A stretch of 26,946 nt of DNA from Nemertoderma westbladi (Eukaryota; Xenacoelomorpha; Nemertodermatida; Nemertodermatidae), in the NCBI GenBank assembly GCA_032718475.1, contig JAUCBJ010003495.1:1-26946 (forward strand), in the 5' to 3' direction. The notes beneath the pieces were generated by a model, which was not told the DNA's origin, made no database searches, and saw nothing but the letters and a program-made list of their open reading frames with translations. Numbering within the stretch: position 1 is the stretch's first letter; every line of letters begins with the position of its first letter. Below, piece after piece: positions 26,933 through 26,946 of the stretch. The translations under genes and the position numbers were made by a program.

Positions 26933-26946
26933 TTCTTTTATACGTC

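Overview
The window looks like nuclear DNA of an invertebrate animal. It is AT-rich, low in gene density and full of transposon debris, satellites and microsatellites, and its coding pieces have spliceosomal splice sites (GTAAGT/GTATGT donors, pyrimidine-rich acceptors). The 8-mer palindrome TAGGCCTA occurs eleven times, far above expectation. From general familiarity I associate this with echinoderm-like deuterostome genomes, but that placement is inference. No bacterial, plasmid or phage organisation and no CRISPR array is visible.

Two host genes can be supported. (1) An intronless plus-strand CDS at 7597-8502 encodes a 301-residue four-helix membrane protein with an N-terminal Cys cluster (LAPTM4/DUF4728-like) and a hydrophilic tail carrying an 8-residue repeat. 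(2) A minus-strand multi-exon gene spans at least 10386-23587. Four exons (23587-23484, 22522-22371, 16367-16098, 10598-10386) have compatible splice phases and encode repeated cupredoxin-like domains. Its introns have been enlarged by mobile elements. Two further coding-like blocks (1854-2105 plus, carrying a stop; 21700-21930 minus) and a small ORF at 3462-3713 are unassigned.

Mobile elements dominate. Four fragments of one non-LTR retrotransposon family are present: 13915-12571 minus, 18575-20066 plus, 22588-23180 plus and 15801-15880 plus. All are truncated or frameshifted. A different LINE (CR1/L2/Rex-like) 3' end lies at 11930-11155 minus and finishes in an (ATT)n tail. A 4.2-kb element at 17031-21251 has about 400-bp terminal inverted repeats and a subterminal motif AAAGTGCTAAC arranged in mirror orientation on the two sides; one retrotransposon copy is nested in it. 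Short non-autonomous repeats lie at 640-990, 2325-2420, 3741-4290, 5143-5770, 11060-11140, 14880-15131 and 23225-23310. A tRNA-derived SINE head lies at 6100-6173.

Tandem arrays: 34 bp x about 29 at 8900-9887, just downstream of the membrane-protein gene; 26 bp at 10041-10182; 15 bp at 10891-10998; 22 bp at 16511-16716; 27 bp at 21301-21645, starting 50 bp outside the inverted-repeat element; and a 2-kb satellite at 24899-26932 with unit lengths of 26/30/31/33 bp, each unit containing a short hairpin. Eight G or C homopolymers of 11-28 bases are scattered through the window.
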